Origin: Glossina fuscipes
Taxonomy: Eukaryota; Arthropoda; Insecta; Diptera; Glossinidae
Direction: 5' to 3'
Length of the DNA: 64,000 bases
NCBI RefSeq assembly: GCF_014805625.2
Contig: NW_023998556.1
Span: forward strand, 96,100-160,099
Part shown: piece by piece, positions 23,048 through 34,492 of the stretch
How positions within the stretch are numbered: the first letter of the stretch is position 1
Layout: each line of letters starts with the position of its first letter
Notes under the pieces: model-generated
Databases searched by the model: none
What the model was told of the DNA's origin: nothing
The model's input: only the letters and a program-made list of their open reading frames with translations
Position numbers and translations under genes: made by a program

Positions 23048-24488
23048 ATGGCCCCGGGGCCGCCAGACAAAAACTCGAACAGATTTTATCTATTAAGTGA
23101 TACATCCCCCCAAAGAAAAAAAAGTAAAAATTCAGATTTTCCGGTGTTGCCGATCAGCGATATAACCACTATTGATAAAAAATATATTGTTATTTCCTCA
23201 ACCGATGCTCGAATAACAATTTCCCAAATTAGCCCTTTTTCTATAAAAAAAGCTCTAGATAGCATTACAACATACATCGACTCCATCTCGATTCTACGTG
23301 TTGGGAATCGACCCGCGCGTAACCGAAAAACTCATAAAGGCCAAATCTTTAGCTAATCTATGTGCTATTTCAGCTAAACTACATGAGAAACTTAACTCGG
23401 TTCGAGGCGTAATTTATGCCCCTTGCTTAAAGCATGTGCCGGAAGATGAAATTGTTCGCGAATTGGGCATTCAAGGAGTGACTAAAGCATATAAATTAAC
23501 CAAACTGAATGATGACGGAAAAACACGCTCTCCTACAGGAAGGATTATTTTAACTTTTGATCGCTATCGATTACCGCGAACAGTTGATGTGGCGTGGCAT
23601 AAATGTAAAGTAGAACTATACATCCCAAATCCTATGAGGTATAAAAATTGCCAACGCCTGGGTCATGCTTGTGCTAACTGTGGTCATCCTCCACATACTG
23701 AAAGCTGTACCCGTAGTTTCTGCATAAATTGCAATGATCAACACTCAGCGTTAGACAAACAATGCCCACGTTTTGTACAGATGCGTGAAATATTAAAAAT
23801 CAAAACAGAAAATTACTGTAGCATGGGCGAAGCGCGACGCACATACCGGGAAAGAAACCCATCTGTAGCCCATGGAGTTGGCATAAGTAATACCTATGCT
23901 GCTGTTGCCTCGCAAATCGAGCCTAGTAAGACTTTAACTGCAACTGCTTCCAATGGAAAACCTGTTCCACCATTAACGAAAAATTATATTGCGAAACCAG
24001 TTACATCACTTGCCAAAGATAATATTAGAAAAACCAAAGCAACTGCAAATATTGAAAAAATTAAAACAACAACACATATGCTAAAATCTAATATACCAAA
24101 TTCTCCAGAATCTCCAGCTCTCAACTTTACTCAACATATCACAAGTGGTAATGAATCCATTCTTTCATCCATCAATCAACCTTCGAAAACCAAAGCAACT
24201 GCAAATATTGACAATATTAAAACAACAACACATTTGCTAAAATCTAATATACCAAATTCTCCAGAATCTCCAGCTCTCAACTTTACTCAACAAATTACAA
24301 GTGGTAATGAATCCATTCTTTCATCCATTAATCAACCTTCAATTTCAAATTATTCACGTGCGCCAACCCGTTGCGCTTCAAATGTACCAAATCACCTAAA
24401 TACAGATTATTCTGCTGGTAAGAATAAGTCATTCACGAAAAATTCCTATAGCGACCTTCTCGACGGAGACGCTGACATGTCAACTTAA
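23048..24488 (+). pseudogene. I-clade LINE ORF1 (Gag-like), one frameshift
   Basis: A nucleic-acid-binding protein that packages LINE RNA. The start frame MAPGPPDKNSNRFYLLSD runs to 23356. The remainder is in another frame (from about 23300 to the stop at 24488), so one indel near 23300-23315 breaks the gene. The second part carries the cysteine/histidine array C..LGHAC, CANCGHPPHTESC and CINCNDQHSALDKQC near 23650-23765, which are the zinc knuckles. The C-terminal part contains a perfect-length 52-residue tandem duplication. ORF2 starts 30 bp after the stop. Confidence 0.85.
24030..24341 (+). repeat. 156-bp in-frame tandem duplication in ORF1
   Basis: Units 24030-24185 and 24186-24341 each encode 52 residues starting KTKATANI and ending SINQPS, with only a few differences. 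The length is a multiple of three, so the reading frame is kept. The few differences suggest a fairly recent duplication, before or after insertion. Confidence 0.95.
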
Positions 24489-24517
24489 CCCTCCCATGTC
24501 AACTGCACTCTGCTTAC

Positions 24518-27500
24518 ATGTCATTACAATTAAATAAAGTTTTTAAAAATCTACAATGGAACATTAAGGGACTAATTAATAATTTTGATGAACTCCGTAC
24601 ACTCATAAGTGATTTTAATCCAACCTTCTTATCGCTTCAAGAAAACCATTGTAGAAGCTCTTTTAATCCTATTCCACCCAAATCATATACTGGATACTTC
24701 ACGAATGCTGATCAAAATTCATATTCCAAACAAGGAGTAGGTGTTTTTATAAAATCAAGTATACCTCACAAACGCATAAATTTAAGCTCAAATATACAAC
24801 CCGTAGCGATACAAGTAATGTTAAATACAAAATTTACAGTGCTTTCGCTCTATATTCCACCTTCGCAATCGTTTTCTCAGCAAGAACTCTACAGTTTATT
24901 CTCCGTACTTTCCCCCCCATTAATTATAAGCGGCGATTTCAACAGCTGGAATACCATCTGGGGCTCAACAGTGAACAAGACTCGCGGTACTGTTCTAGAA
25001 AAGGCCTTTTTTCAAAGCAACCTTTGCGTTTTAAATGAAGGAAAACCAACGCACTTCTCAACTCATCATACTTTTTCACATATTGATTTAACATGTTGCT
25101 CTCCATCACTTCTTCCTTTGGTGTCCTGGTCTATTTCTGATGATCTACATAATAGTGATCACTTTCCAATCATAATCGATCTTAAACTTTCAACGTCCTC
25201 TGCTACTTCAGCAAAACAGGCCAAATTCCTCCTAGATAAAGCGGATTGGATCAATTACTCCAAACAGGTGGAGTCATTTTTGAACTCAAAGCCATTTAAC
25301 GGGAACTGCAACCATGATGCTGCTATTATGTCTAAAGCGATTCGCACGGCTGCTCATCTTTCTATTCCTCAATCCAACACCTCTTTTAAACGAGCTAGGG
25401 TTCCTTGGTGGAACAACACGCTTTCGTTTTTGAGGAAAAATAAAATGGATCTATGGCAACGCTTTAAGAGATGTCCTGATCAGAATCACTTGTTATTATA
25501 CAAAAAGGCCAATGCTCTATTCAGGAAGGAATTACGGAAATCAAAGGCACTTAGTTTCGAACTTTTCTCGAGACGAATTCACAGAAATGCATCAATGAAA
25601 GTTGTCTGGAACAAAATCAACAGACTTAATGGGACTTCAAACCTGAACGAAATTTCTGCCATCTGCACTCCCAATGGAACTTTAACTGACGCAGATGAGA
25701 TTTCTAATTACTTTGGAAAAGTGTGGTGCGAATACTCCTCTGACAGCAACTTCTCCAGTGCTTTCATTGAAAATAAAAGGACTCCAATATCTCTTTCAAA
25801 TAATATCGATAGATATGCCATGTTCCTGGAAAATTGCGTATCTACCTCAGAACTTGGAAGTTGTCTCTCCAATTTGAAGGGGAAGACACCTGGTCTAGAC
25901 CGCATCTCATACCAAATGATCAGTGCTATGTCTAAGTCTAGTAAAAAGAAATTATTGGACCTATATAATACGGTATTTATGACTGGCCATATACCCTACA
26001 TGTGGAAACTGGCAACAGTTGTTCCAATTCCAAAGTCAAAAAATGTCTCCATCACATCTGATTATCGCCCAATTTCTCTTTTATCTTGCCTCTCTAAGGT
26101 TTTAGAGAAGATTATGGCATCTAGATTATCTTGGTTTCTTGAATCCAAGAACCTGATAACAAAGCAACAAGTTGCTTTCAAGCGGGGTAGAGGATGCATC
26201 GACGCTCTGTTACATATTGATTATTTCACAAGCAAAGCAATTTCCGAACGAAATCACGTAACAATTCTCTCAATTGATTTCGAAAAAGCATTTGACAGAG
26301 TTGGTCTTCATGTTATCTTAAGACTCTTGAAATCATGGAATGTTGGACCCAAATTCTTCAACTACATCAAATCATTCATGTCGCATCGGCGGTTCAAAGT
26401 TAGAATCAACAATCATCTTTCTGATTCCTTTCCGCTAAAGAATGGCATTCCGCAAGGATCTCCTCTCTCTGTCACGCTTTTCCAGCTTTCAACGAAATTA
26501 GCGAAATTCTTTGCCGTGTACCAAGAGTGGAACATTGTCTCTACGCGGACGATGTATACATTTTTACAAAAGAAAAAGACAACACGAAAGCAATCAACAT
26601 CCTCGAATCTATTGCATGTGAGATCTCCACATGGGCAAACTCGTCAGGAGCTATAATCTCTACACAAAAATCAAAAAAAATGCACATTTGTCGAAAACAA
26701 ATGTGCGATGCAGGAAACCTACTGATGCATATTAACGACTTACCAGTACTAAATGTGCAGACGCTCCATGTTCTCGGGCTCACGTTTTCAAACAATTATC
26801 GTTGGAAAGCACAATGTCTTCAGTTAAAAAACTCCCTTTTAACAAGGGTAAATTTCATACAGTACGTTGCTTGGAGAAGCCATGCGCATATTAACACTAT
26901 CGCTTATCTTACCAAAATGCTTGTGTTAAGCAAGATTGGCTATGCTTTGATAATTTATGGCAATAGCTGCAAATCTAATATCAAAATCCTTAAACCGGTC
27001 TATCACCAAGCCGTTAGAGCAAGTTGTTATGCTTTTCGGACGACGCCCATAAATAATATAATAATTGAAACTGGTCTCCCAACTTTAGAAAATAGACTGT
27101 ATGAGTTAAAAGCTAAAATAGTCCCTAAGCTTCTTAATTCAAACAAATCCATTCTCGGTGATGAGGTAAGAAAGATTATTATTGCGAAGAAAATTCCAAA
27201 GTCACCATCTGCAATTGACCGTTGTTTGTGCATCGCAAAGGAATTGAACATTCCCTTAAAAATTTCTCGCTCTTTTGGTGTTAAACCTCCCTGGATTTTG
27301 AAAGACTGCTCTTTTGACATCTCACTGTCTATGCACAAGAAAAAAGATACTCCAAATTACGTCTTCAGGAATCTAATAGCTGAGAAAACCCAAGTATTGG
27401 ACAATACTGGTTGGAATCTTTTGTACACAGACGGCTCAAAATCTCCTGGTCTGCCTCCTGCTTGTGCGATGGTAGATGCTACAGGACGGGTTCTTCTCAA

Positions 27501-28218
27501 CTACATATTTCACGAAAGCACTTCAACTTTCATAACCGAAGCCAGAGCTATCCTTCACGCTGCCAACCTTGCCCATAAAAACAAAGTCAAAACCGTCATT
27601 GTCACTGACAGTTTGTCTGTATTACAAGCTACCCGGAACCCTTCGACTTCGAGATGGACCACCATCAACAAATAAAGGAATATAATTACTACACCCGACG
27701 GAAAAATTAAAATGTTATGGGTACCAAGTCACATCGGTTTACTGGGAAATGAGCAGGCTGATCGAGCGGCAAAGTATGCTGCTTCTGCTCCTCTAATTAT
27801 GGATGATGTCATGGAAAAGTTGGATCTTCAAAGATACATTGGAAGAAAAGTTAAAGAGAAAATTGCAGAGGGAAATTTACAATACCATCATCAACACTAC
27901 TCTTGCATTAACCCTCAATTAACTCCACCTCTATATCCAACAAATGTTGAGAAAACCAAGATCCAAACATTTTCGAGAATTCGCCTTGGTCATACAATTG
28001 CAACTCACCAATGGATCCTGAAGAAGTATTCTCCCCCAATCTGCTGTTGTGGACAAACTCTTACTATAAAGCACATTCTCTGCGACTGCCTCAACTTTTC
28101 CTTGGCTAGAAGTATTGCATTTGGAACGATTAACCCTTTGAACATTCTACAATCAGCTTCAGAACAGAATATCAATTCAATATTTTCCTTTATTAATACT
28201 ACTAAGCTTATTATCTAA
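24518..28218 (+). pseudogene. I-clade LINE ORF2 (EN-RT-RNase H), two lesions
   Basis: The protein starts MSLQLNKVFKNLQWNIKGL. Endonuclease motifs LQE, SGDFNSWNTIWGS and SDHFPI lie within the first 240 codons. RT motifs follow: VVPIPKS, YRPISLLSCLSKVLEKI, LSIDFEKAFDRVG (motif A) and NGIPQGSPLS (motif B). A frameshift occurs near 26485-26525. The other frame then carries LYADDVYIF (motif C, near 26535) and continues to RNase H (YTDGSK, then the TEARAIL and VTDSLSV blocks). A TAA at 27673-27675 interrupts it, and the same frame resumes with MLWVPSHIGLLGNEQADRAA (27712 on). The C-terminal cysteine/histidine segment CCCGQ...HILCDC is present. All catalytic residues are visible across the breaks. 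Confidence 0.88.
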
Positions 28219-28321
28219 TATCCATTTATTTAAATTAGAGCCGATGTGTTGCTAGTGCTCAATGTCCTTTTTTAGTCTAAGAATTCAATTCATTAGTCTA
28301 AAATTAACATAATAATAATAT

Positions 28322-28829
28322 TTTTTTCTATCAAATACATAATTTCTTTACATAATTTGTATACACTCATTCGTACATGCATTTTTATATTGCACACATG
28401 GAAATTTATCGAAAATAGCAGTAATGATGATTTCCTCACATTTCTTTACTCGATGCAAGCAAACCTTTTTTTTTTTTCCCTGCCGACTTGTATTTCTTTA
28501 ATAAAGTTCTAGTTAATAACTTCTTTTTCCATTGTTTTTAGACATTATTTTGCAAAACTGTACGCTTTAAGCGCTATTTTACCTTCTTTACACGCGAACT
28601 TTAAAAAGATCTCTCACATTAGTTGCTGTTAGTCTTTTGTCCTTTTTTTTTTTTCTTTGCACTTGAAGGCTCAATTTTAAAAATAGTTTTATTTATCCGC
28701 TTGTAGACCAAGCTCGCGGACACGTCCGCACCTCAGCAGAGGCCAAGTAATTCTCCTCTCTATCTTCGAAACGAAACACAGACAGACTTCTCATCCCTGC
28801 TCAATTCTTCTCTTCTTCTTTCTGTTGCT
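28322..28829. other. Intergenic, pyrimidine-rich
   Basis: Long T runs and CT-rich tracts. No coding or repeat family was recognised. Confidence 0.4.
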
Positions 28830-29190
28830 CTCTATAGCGGCTTGCCGCTACTCTCGCAAAAGCAAGCAAAATCCCGCAAGATCATGCGATTTTGCTTATT
28901 CTTGTAAAAGCAAAAGAAAAAGGGAGTACCGCAAAATCACACGATTTTGCCTGTTCTTGTAAAAGCAAAAAAAAGGAATACCGCAAAATCACATGATTTT
29001 GCCTATCTTAATGAAAGGGAAAAGAAGAAAAGAACAAAACAATTATATCCCGCAAGATCATGAGATTTATAAACGGTACCACAAAATCACACGATTTTGG
29101 CTAACGGCATGCCGTTATTGCGATACTTGCGGTTGACACAGACCGACAGACACTCTACCCAAGGTTTGTTCGCGGCCGGTACACCATTTG
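28830..29190 (+). repeat. Array of small palindromes with a second, shorter copy at 52.7 kb
   Basis: Five variants of CCGCAARATCAYRYGATTTTGC, each nearly self-complementary, start near 28875, 28929, 28980, 29048 and 29080, separated by A-rich spacers. Inverted-arm words flank the array: AGCGGCTTGCCGCT at about 28838 and the perfect palindrome AACGGCATGCCGTT at about 29102. The segment 52735-52860 has the same ends (AGCGGCAAGCCGCT, then ATTTTGGATAACGGGATGCC, and a TTCGCGG end) but only one unit. This marks both as copies of one unknown element. Confidence 0.7.
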
Positions 29191-29802
29191 ATGTTGTTCA
29201 TTGGAGTGAATCGGCGAAGACGAATAGATAGCTACCGTTAGCTGCCTTAAATTACAGAAACTATTTTTTAAAAATACAGCATTAAGTGTGAGACGTGCTC
29301 ATAAAGTTGGCCCAATCCAACCCACTTTCAACAGAGATCGTTCTTGAGATAAAACAAATCAATGTATCAAATCTCATCAAAATATCTGGAGAGTTCGACT
29401 TGTAAACCAAACGCAGTCAGACATATAGGAAGATTTAAATCATTTTCTTTATCGATTGGTATAATAAACTGCGGGATCTTCTGCAGTCTCGTTATGGATA
29501 TTATGCATATCGATACTTTAATAGATCTTTGTAAGGCAAAAGTGTTGAAAGAAACTATGAAAAAAGGACATAAGGACATAACACAAGTTTGATGATTGAA
29601 ATATGTTTTGAAAGTTGCTGTCAAGTTATATATAAAATATAAGATTTCAAGTATCATATAAATCTTGTACCGTACTAAGCATTAGAAATTTTTTTTTTTT
29701 TTGCTTATATGTTCGTATTGCCGCAAAGGATAAAATATATTTGCAGACATTTCTCATTTCATTTTTCTAACATTTATTATCCATGTCGTCTATGAATGTG
29801 CA
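29191..29802. other. Intergenic, nothing recognised
   Basis: A 76-codon plus-strand ORF (29362-29592) has no recognisable domain, and no repeat was matched. Confidence 0.4.
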
Positions 29803-30292
29803 AACAATATTTTGTTTTGGCGCAATCCTGGCTTTTTCTTTATTTGAGGACCTAAAGTGCAAAAATGCACCCTTTTATTTAAAATATTTCATTATTGCTT
29901 AGAAGCTTTTCTTTATTTGATGAGTTCTTAATCATCTTTATTTTTTCCCCAAATCCACTTAAGGGTTTGGGGATAACTGGACTTGGTGATTTAGTTAGAC
30001 CTGCCGACACGTTGTCGATACCCCAATGTGGCGCAGTGTGACTGGAAAATCTTTTGGATGATGAGGAAAAGGACGAGGCAATTGCTTGGAAATAGATTTC
30101 GCACAATATACGCTTATTCTCAAAGCGGCACAATACATGCATAACAAATGAGAACGAATATACACTTATTTTATAAATCGGCACAATACATGCAAAACAA
30201 ATGAGAACGAATATCGAACACGCTAAGAGCCCTTTCAATTCAGCGATTACCACGCGCATAAGAAAAACAATCATGTTAACAAAATATTGTTA
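29803..30292. mobile_element. Possible MITE-like or LTR-like unit with inverted ends
   Basis: AACAATATTTTGTT at 29803-29816 is matched by its exact reverse complement AACAAAATATTGTT at 30279-30292, bracketing about 490 bp. Inside, a unit of about 53 bp containing GGCACAATACATGC and GAGAACGAATAT is repeated in tandem near 30127 and 30180. Read on the minus strand, the right end is TGTTAACATG, so a BEL-type solo LTR is an alternative. The AT-rich inverted words could also be chance. Confidence 0.35.
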
Positions 30293-30739
30293 CATCCATA
30301 TCATAGTCTTTATGGTCTAGGCGATAAAATTTTTCTTCAGAAGAAAAAATTTCCTCCTTTTTACACGAATAAAACTGGGTGTAAATTATATTTGAAAAAG
30401 AAAGAATACTTTAGAAATAAAGACAAAGTTCGGATCGATATGCTGGTTCATGCAGGCCGATTAACTAGCTTTTTGACAAACATAGAAAATGTAGATGTCA
30501 AAATATGAAATCTTTTGCTTCATACGAATGTCATATACAAATTTCTGGTGCACAAAACTACTATAGACAATGAGAATCCTTGAAAGCATCAGTGTAAATT
30601 ACAATAGCCAAATTGGATTTAATTCTCAGCTTTTAAAGTTTTTTTTTTTACTTTACAAAGTAAAGAACTTTTAAGTTAACAAAGAAATTTCTACATTCAC
30701 TGATTGAACAATATTATCCATTATCTAGATCTATTAAAA

Positions 30740-30960
30740 CCTCAAGCAGAGAGTTCTACAAATCCATCCATAACAAGAACTACTCTGTTTTGTCTGCATG
30801 CTCGTTAACTGATCTAAGAAAAATTCCCGACTTGCTAGACTTTATGCAAATATTTATAACGATCATTCATTGTAACGATGACAGTGACATGATTGCCACT
30901 TGATAAGTTACAGCTAGCTCATCGAACGATTCCTATCATTTAATGATTAAGGGTCACAAA
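30740..30960 (+). pseudogene. LINE endonuclease-domain scrap
   Basis: Plus-strand frame reads NYSVLSACSLTDLRKIPDLL followed by DFMQIF. This SLTDL.KIPDLLDF block resembles the stretch before the terminal SDH motif in Jockey-group LINE endonucleases. The SDH itself is not preserved, and the frame closes soon after. Confidence 0.4.
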
Positions 30961-32083
30961 TTTATTTCGGTCCCATATATATGATGATATATTTCAACTA
31001 CAAGTAGGATACATATTATACGAATGAATAACTGATAGAACTACCATACCCTGCGGATAGGGGCCGGCTGGTTTAGCGTAACCGTCACTCCGAACACTGG
31101 ATGGAACACTCTCTTCAACGACGTTGAAACGGTTAGCGACAATAAAAACAAATAGAATGTAGGTAGGGACGGACGAGTTGCTCTATTGGCCCAAGGTTGG
31201 CTCCTGCGTATTTTTTTTTTTTCGGATCGCGAAACACCACTGGTTTTTTCCCTCCCTTTTATAAAAATCGCTTATCGCTTACAGTGTAATCTAATTGTAA
31301 ATCCCTAAGTAGTTAAATTCCTCGTAAACAATAAATATACATGTTAACGAAATTGCGAAGGTCCAAGAATTTTTCGGATATTAAATTGTCGTTATTGAGG
31401 CGAATTGGAGTCGACGCGATAGATTGGTTTGCAATTATTTTCACGAAAGACCAAAAGCTCCTGCGTTTTTTGGAGTGGTAGAACTTCGGAACGAACGGCC
31501 ACTCATGTAAAGCTTTTCGCGGCGAAATACCTGGTTGCACACATTTCTAGCAGGGTTGCGCAGCAAGGTAGTATGGCTGTTTCGGCCAAAACGCCACGAA
31601 ATTAATCCACCACGCGGTATCCACCATACTTATTTTAGAATTAACACGCTTTTAGGCAACAACAAACTTCAAAAAATATTTTATTTCACAATTTTTGGTT
31701 GGAGAAACGGAGTTGGTTGCTGGATTGCTGCAGGCGCGTGGTCTAACCAAGTTGGCCCATTTCCAATATCTGCGTGCAGAAACCTTTAAGGATAGAAACA
31801 ACAAGATTTCAAGTCGATATATTCATTGTCGTAATCATGAGTGATCATTCAGAATTTCAAGCTGGTCAACAGTATTTATACTTTATATCTCTGAAGCTTT
31901 CTTTTGGGTGTTGCAAACATATGACATTTTGACAAATTGACTACAATTCCATTGGCGGTTATAAAAAGTAATAGTAAGTTCCAAGAAAACCTTTTCGGAA
32001 ATTTGCTCTCGCAGCAACACTTTTAGATAAACAGGATATTTGTCTTGGATTATTCCCCTTGTAATGCAATTTTCACTCAAAGC
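30961..32083. other. Intergenic with short repeats
   Basis: A segment near 31065-31110 (GCGGATAGGGG, then CTGGTTTAGCG) weakly resembles the LTR-T hairpin unit. Near 31603-31660 lies one copy of a short repeat (ATTAATCCACCACG... CTTATTTTAGAATTA) also found twice at 36.8-37.0 kb. No gene was recognised. Confidence 0.4.
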
Positions 32084-32252
32084 TATTATTATTATTATTA
32101 ATTTAACCGGAGAATAGATCCTAAGACTAAAGTTTTAAAGCACTGGCATCTAAGGCTTTCGGCTTTATTAAAAACTCTACGCACTTGAGATTTGAATCCA
32201 CGACAACTAAGTTTCTAGTCGAGACTCTTGCCTATTCGGCCCCCCAGGCGGA
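32084..32252 (-). mobile_element. tRNA-Ser-derived SINE with LINE-like tail
   Basis: On the minus strand the head reads GGCCGAATAGGC (A-box-like), an anticodon-like GACTAGAAAC and GGATTCAAATC (B-box-like). This order and wording follow serine tRNA (AGA). The tail reads AGCCGAAAGCCT, TGCCAGTGCT and TTTAGTCTTAGGAT and ends in (TAA)5. Those tail words match, in order, the 3' end of the I-clade LINE (28238-28321, and the copy at 36497-36586). A SINE transcribed from an internal RNA polymerase III promoter and mobilised by the I-clade LINE is inferred. Only one copy is in the window, and no target duplication was identified. Confidence 0.7.
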
Positions 32253-32353
32253 AATACCGCTTTTTAACAAGGTTAAAATTGCAGCTTAAATTCTCATTTG
32301 TACCTAAAAGTCTACTGGGCAATTCAAACACATGGCTACAGGAATTAACCGTA

Positions 32354-32359
32354 TTTATT
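32354..32359 (-). terminator. Probable Hsc70-4 polyadenylation signal
   Basis: AATAAA on the minus strand, 209 nt after the Hsc70-4 stop codon. It is the first canonical signal after the stop, which would give a 3' UTR of about 230 nt. Confidence 0.5.
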
Positions 32360-32567
32360 TAAACGCTGTGCTGTTACGTTTGGAATTATTTCAAATATTG
32401 AATGAGGAATATATTTAATTTGATCCATAATTGATAATATGTGGGAAAGGAGCAGTTTTAAAATTTAAATTAAAATAATCCAAACGAACATTTTTTCCAA
32501 AAGAAAATTATCAAGTATAAAGTTGCTGTTTCGATGTTATTGTTCGAAGGATACATTTTTCGATTGC

Positions 32568-34492
32568 TTAATCGACTTCTTCAATGGTAGGTCCAGCACC
32601 AGAGGCAGCTCCACCAGCGCCGGCAGCGGCAGCTCCTGGAAAACTGCCAGGCATACCGGTAGGCATGCCAGTTGGGGCACCACCACCCGCCTGATACAGT
32701 TTGGTAATGATGGGGTTACATACACCTTCCAATTCTTTTTGGCGATGTTCATATTCTTCTTTGTCAGCCAATTGATTGGCGTCCAACCATTTGATAGTCT
32801 CGTTGCATTTGTCCAAAATAGTAGAGCGATCAGACTCGGTAATTTTAGTTTTCAAATTTTCCTCATCTAAAGTGGCCTTCATGTTGAAGCAATATGATTC
32901 CAAAGCGTTTTTGGCAGCAATTGTCTCCTTTTGTTTTTCATCCTCACTACGATATTTCTCAGCTTCGTTAACCATACGTTCAATATCTTCTTTAGACAAA
33001 CGACCCTTATCGTTGGTAATAGTGATCTTGTTCTCCTTATTGGTAGAACGTTCTAAAGCAGTAACATTCAAAATACCATTGGCATCGATATCGAATGTAA
33101 CCTCAATTTGAGGAACACCGCGTGGAGCGGGGGGAATACCGGAAAGTTCAAATTTACCCAACAAATTATTGTCTTTAGTCATCGCACGTTCGCCTTCATA
33201 TACCTGAATCAAGACACCAGGTTGATTATCCGAATAAGTTGTGAATGTTTGAGTTTGCTTAGTAGGAATTGTAGTGTTACGCTTGATAAGTACGCTCATC
33301 ACGCCACCGGCAGTCTCAATACCCAAGGACAATGGAGTCACATCGAGCAACAAAAGGTCTTGCACCTCCTGCGATTTGTCACCATGCAATATGGCAGCCT
33401 GTACAGCAGCGCCGTAAGCAACGGCTTCGTCAGGATTTATAGACTTATTTAACTCTTTACCATTAAACAAATCCTGCAACAATTTTTGCACCTTGGGAAT
33501 ACGCGTAGAGCCACCGACCAAAACTATATCATGAATTTGCGATTTATCCAGTTTAGCATCGCGTAAAGCTTTCTCTACGGGATCCATCGTGCTGCGGAAA
33601 AGGTCGGCATTCAGCTCCTCGAAACGAGCACGAGTTATAGAAGTGTAAAAATCAGTACCCTCAAATAAGGAATCGATCTCGATACTAGCCTGCGTAGAAG
33701 ACGATAAGGTACGCTTCGCACGCTCACAAGCAGTCCGTAGACGGCGCAAAGCTCGCTTATTAGCGGTAAGGTCTTTCTTATGTTTGCGTTTGAATTCTTG
33801 AACGAAATGGGTTACCAGACGATTATCAAAATCTTCGCCACCCAGATGAGTATCACCAGCAGTGGATTTGACCTCGAAGATGCCATCATCGATGGAAAGA
33901 ATCGATACATCAAAAGTACCGCCGCCCANNNNNNNNNNNNNNNNNNNNNNNNNNNNNNNNNNNNNNNNNNNNNNNNNNNNNNNNNNNNNNNNNNNNNNNN
34001 NNNNNNNNNNNNNNNNNNNNNNNNNNNNCGCTGTGAATCGTTAAAATAGGCTGGGACTGTTATAACAGCATTTGTGACCAGTTTACCCAAATAAGCCTCA
34101 GCTGTCTCCTTCATTTTAGATAAAACCATAGAAGATATTTCTTCAGGGAAGAAGGTCTTCTTTTCATCTTTATAGATTACTTGGATTTTTGGTTTGCCAT
34201 CTATGTTCACAACATCGAATGGCCAATGCTTCATGTCGGACTGAACAGCTGGATCATCAAATTTACGACCAATCAAGCGCTTAGCGTCGAAAATCGTGTT
34301 TTGAGGATTCATAGCAACTTGATTTTTGGCAGCGTCTCCAATAAGACGTTCCGTCTCAGTGAAAGCAACGTATGATGGGGTAGTACGATTACCCTGGTCA
34401 TTGGCAATAATTTCAACTTTGCCATGTTGGAACACTCCTACACAGGAGTAGGTAGTACCCAAATCAATACCAACAGCAGGAGCTTTAGACAT
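32568..34492 (-). CDS. Hsc70-4: Heat shock cognate 70 (Hsc70-4 type), one assembly gap
   Basis: ATP-dependent cytosolic/nuclear chaperone that binds unfolded segments, aids clathrin uncoating and works with J-proteins and nucleotide-exchange factors. The protein starts [20 protein letters not shown] (phosphate-1 loop of the ATPase domain). It continues through [20 protein letters not shown], then [10 protein letters not shown] (phosphate-2), [13 protein letters not shown] (adenosine pocket) and the substrate domain with [20 protein letters not shown]. It ends in a GAP-rich tail with EEVD, the TPR co-chaperone motif of cytosolic Hsp70s. The whole CDS is one exon, and a 3' splice site (CCTTGTAG) touches the ATG. 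One hundred Ns at 33929-34028 replace codons about 155-200. The two flanks are out of phase across 100 nt but would be in frame if 134 nt were missing. Confidence 0.96.

Larger units (their letters stand above)
23048..28321 (+). mobile_element. Nearly full-length I-clade LINE
   Basis: ORF1 with zinc knuckles is followed by ORF2 with endonuclease, reverse transcriptase and RNase H. The 3' UTR ends in a (TAA)n-type tail (28308-28321). RNase H plus a TAA-repeat tail instead of poly(A) is characteristic of the I clade, as in the Drosophila I factor. Only three coding lesions were found: a frameshift in ORF1, a frameshift in the RT and a nonsense codon in RNase H. A second copy of its last 90 bp lies at 36497-36586 on the minus strand. 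Confidence 0.88.

Noticed and set aside
28830..29120. Palindrome array as a CRISPR
   Set aside because: Units and spacers are irregular (31-68 bp), spacers are A-rich and similar, and the context is a eukaryotic genome.
28676..29278. Inverted words TTTTAAAAATAGTTT and AAACTATTTTTTAAAA as transposon ends
   Set aside because: Simple A/T words with a mismatch; similarity does not extend into the flanks and no target duplication is visible.
30287..30508. 73-codon plus-strand frame as a gene
   Set aside because: Lys/Phe-rich low-complexity frame with no recognised family or second copy.
32537..33452. ORFs at 32523-32870, 32537-32752, 32776-33111 and 33108-33452 over Hsc70-4
   Set aside because: All are shadows of the chaperone reading frame on other frames or the opposite strand.
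33780..34049. Plus-strand ORFs running through the N gap (33780-34049, 33862-34044)
   Set aside because: They are artefacts of translating Ns and overlap the Hsc70-4 codons.
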